A program made the translations under genes and the position numbers. Shown piece by piece: positions 15,165 to 16,284 of a DNA stretch of 16,284 bases. The notes under the pieces were generated by a model. The model saw only the letters and a list, made by a program, of their open reading frames with translations. It made no database searches and was not told the origin of the DNA. How positions within the stretch are numbered: position 1 is the first letter of the stretch; each line of letters starts with the position of its first letter. Location: the NCBI GenBank assembly GCA_019510535.1, contig JAEKKE010000088.1:1-16284 (forward strand). The letters run 5' to 3'. The DNA comes from Acidobacteriota bacterium (GTDB lineage: Bacteria; Acidobacteriota; Terriglobia; Terriglobales; Acidobacteriaceae).

Positions 15165-16284
15165 GTGCGCCATCTTACTCGCCGGGCATTTCTTCCCTTC
15201 GCAGCAGTTGCTCCGCGCGCGATCTCGCAGGTTGCGCAATCAGCATCTCACCATCGCGAAAACGATCATGATGCGAATTACACGATGTGGTTTCGCTCCC
15301 CGGCTTCGAATTGGATCGATGCGCTTCCGATTGGAAATGGAAGACTGGGCGGAATGGTCTTTGGCGGTGCTACGCAAGACCGCGTCTCTCTGAATGAAGA
15401 CACGCTGTACTCGGGATATCCCAAAGACGGCAATAATCCTGGAGCGAAGAGCAGGCTGGCTGCTGTCAGGAAAGCAATCCTCCAAGATGAGAACTATCAT
15501 CTTGCCGACCAGATTTGTAAAGAGATGCAGGGACCCTATGGAGAGGCTTACCAGCCGCTTGGTGATATGTATGTCACACTCGCCCACAATGCAGATGGCA
15601 GTACAGAAGTCAGCGAATACCGTCGTGAGCTGAATCTTGACACGGCGATCGCGCAGACCACGTTTCGATTAGGAAACGTGGATGTTACCAAGCAGTGCTT
15701 TGTTTCCTATCCCGATAATGTGCTGGTGATGTCGATCGAGGCATCGGAGCCGGTTACCGTCACAGTACGTCTGGATAGTCAGCTGCGACACACCGCTGAT
15801 GTCAGCGATACGGCGTTTGTGATTCGGGGAAAGGCTCCGGTGGTCAGCAGACCGAATTACCTGAGGACTGACAATCCGATTCAGTATTCAGACGAGCCCG
15901 GCAAAGGCATGTACTTCGTTAGCGAAGCTCGCATTCTTTCAAAGGATGGAAAGGCCCGCGCGGCAAATAATGTGCTGCAGATCGAGAAGGTGCGGTCGGC
16001 CTACATTCTCTTCACAGCCGGCACCGGCTTTCGTGGTTATGACAAGATTCCGGATCGTCCAACAAACGAGATTCATGCCGGCGTGCGGGCCACATTGAAC
16101 AAAGCAGCGGCCAAGCCGCTCCAGCTTCTGCGAGACCGTCACGTGGCCGCGCATCAGAAGTACTTCCGCCGCGTTGCCCTCGATCTGGGCGAGCAGGACA
16201 AGATGCGCTCCACGGCAGAGCGTGTTGCGGAGTTTGAGAAGAAGCCGGACCCATCCCTGTTGGCCCTCTACTTCCACTTTGGCC
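15165..16284 (+). CDS. GH95 family alpha-L-fucosidase, 5' part (runs off right edge)
   Basis: The frame is open from GTG 15165 to the window edge, 373 codons. GTG is supported by AGAGGA seven bases upstream and by the leader MRHLTRRAFLPFAAVAP, a twin-arginine-like signal. The mature part starts with the GH95 N-terminal signature: MWFRSPASNWIDALPIGNGR (41-60), GGMVFGG and LNEDTLYSG (76-84). What is visible is the N-terminal beta-sandwich and linker; the last residues, DPSLLALYFHFG, match the start of the (alpha/alpha)6 barrel that holds the active site, which lies beyond this window. The family releases alpha-1,2-linked L-fucose by inversion; some members act on alpha-L-galactose. It follows the LacI gene by 69 bases. 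Catalytic residues cannot be checked here. Confidence 0.92.
   Translation, partial: MRHLTRRAFLPFAAVAPRAISQVAQSASHHRENDHDANYTMWFRSPASNWIDALPIGNGRLGGMVFGGATQDRVSLNEDTLYSGYPKDGNNPGAKSRLAAVRKAILQDENYHLADQICKEMQGPYGEAYQPLGDMYVTLAHNADGSTEVSEYRRELNLDTAIAQTTFRLGNVDVTKQCFVSYPDNVLVMSIEASEPVTVTVRLDSQLRHTADVSDTAFVIRGKAPVVSRPNYLRTDNPIQYSDEPGKGMYFVSEARILSKDGKARAANNVLQIEKVRSAYILFTAGTGFRGYDKIPDRPTNEIHAGVRATLNKAAAKPLQLLRDRHVAAHQKYFRRVALDLGEQDKMRSTAERVAEFEKKPDPSLLALYFHFG

Overview
The window (about 60% GC) most resembles a chromosomal segment of a subdivision-1 Acidobacteriota (Terriglobus/Edaphobacter/Granulicella type). This is inferred from gene style: an N-terminal DNA-binding/transmembrane regulator typical of that group, a glycoside hydrolase and sulfatase locus, and dispersed non-coding repeats. 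There is no rRNA or other phylogenetic marker here, so the placement is an inference.

Left part (1-3290): a large membrane hybrid histidine kinase on the minus strand lies between two non-coding stretches. Both stretches carry copies of the same dispersed repeat in the same orientation; the left one also holds two adjacent perfect hairpins.

Middle part (3289-6046): a compact ECF41-type sigma factor locus. The sigma factor carries the fused C-terminal SnoaL-like domain and the motifs WLPEP, DGGGK and NPDKL. It is transcribed divergently from a small four-helix membrane protein and is followed by an NAD(P)-binding epimerase-like protein and a cupin. Three promoter-like sites of form TGTCAC[A/G]-N16-[G/T]GTC sit upstream of the membrane protein, the sigma factor and the epimerase-cupin pair. 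This is close to the promoter known for ECF41 sigma factors, so the locus looks like a self-contained autoregulated regulon.

Right part (6068-16284): a minus-strand transmembrane regulator (winged-helix type N-terminus plus ectodomain) faces away from a carbohydrate-degradation cluster on the plus strand. The order is: decayed sulfatase, GH3 beta-glucosidase, second decayed sulfatase, intact arylsulfatase, LacI-family regulator, and a GH95 alpha-L-fucosidase running off the right edge. The enzymes carry export signals, which fits a periplasmic system trimming a sulfated, possibly fucose-containing glycan. The two sulfatase wrecks, each with an internal deletion plus a stop and a frameshift, suggest that part of the original sulfatase set has been lost while GH3, one sulfatase, the regulator and GH95 are kept. 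No tRNA, rRNA, CRISPR array, transposase or phage gene was seen.
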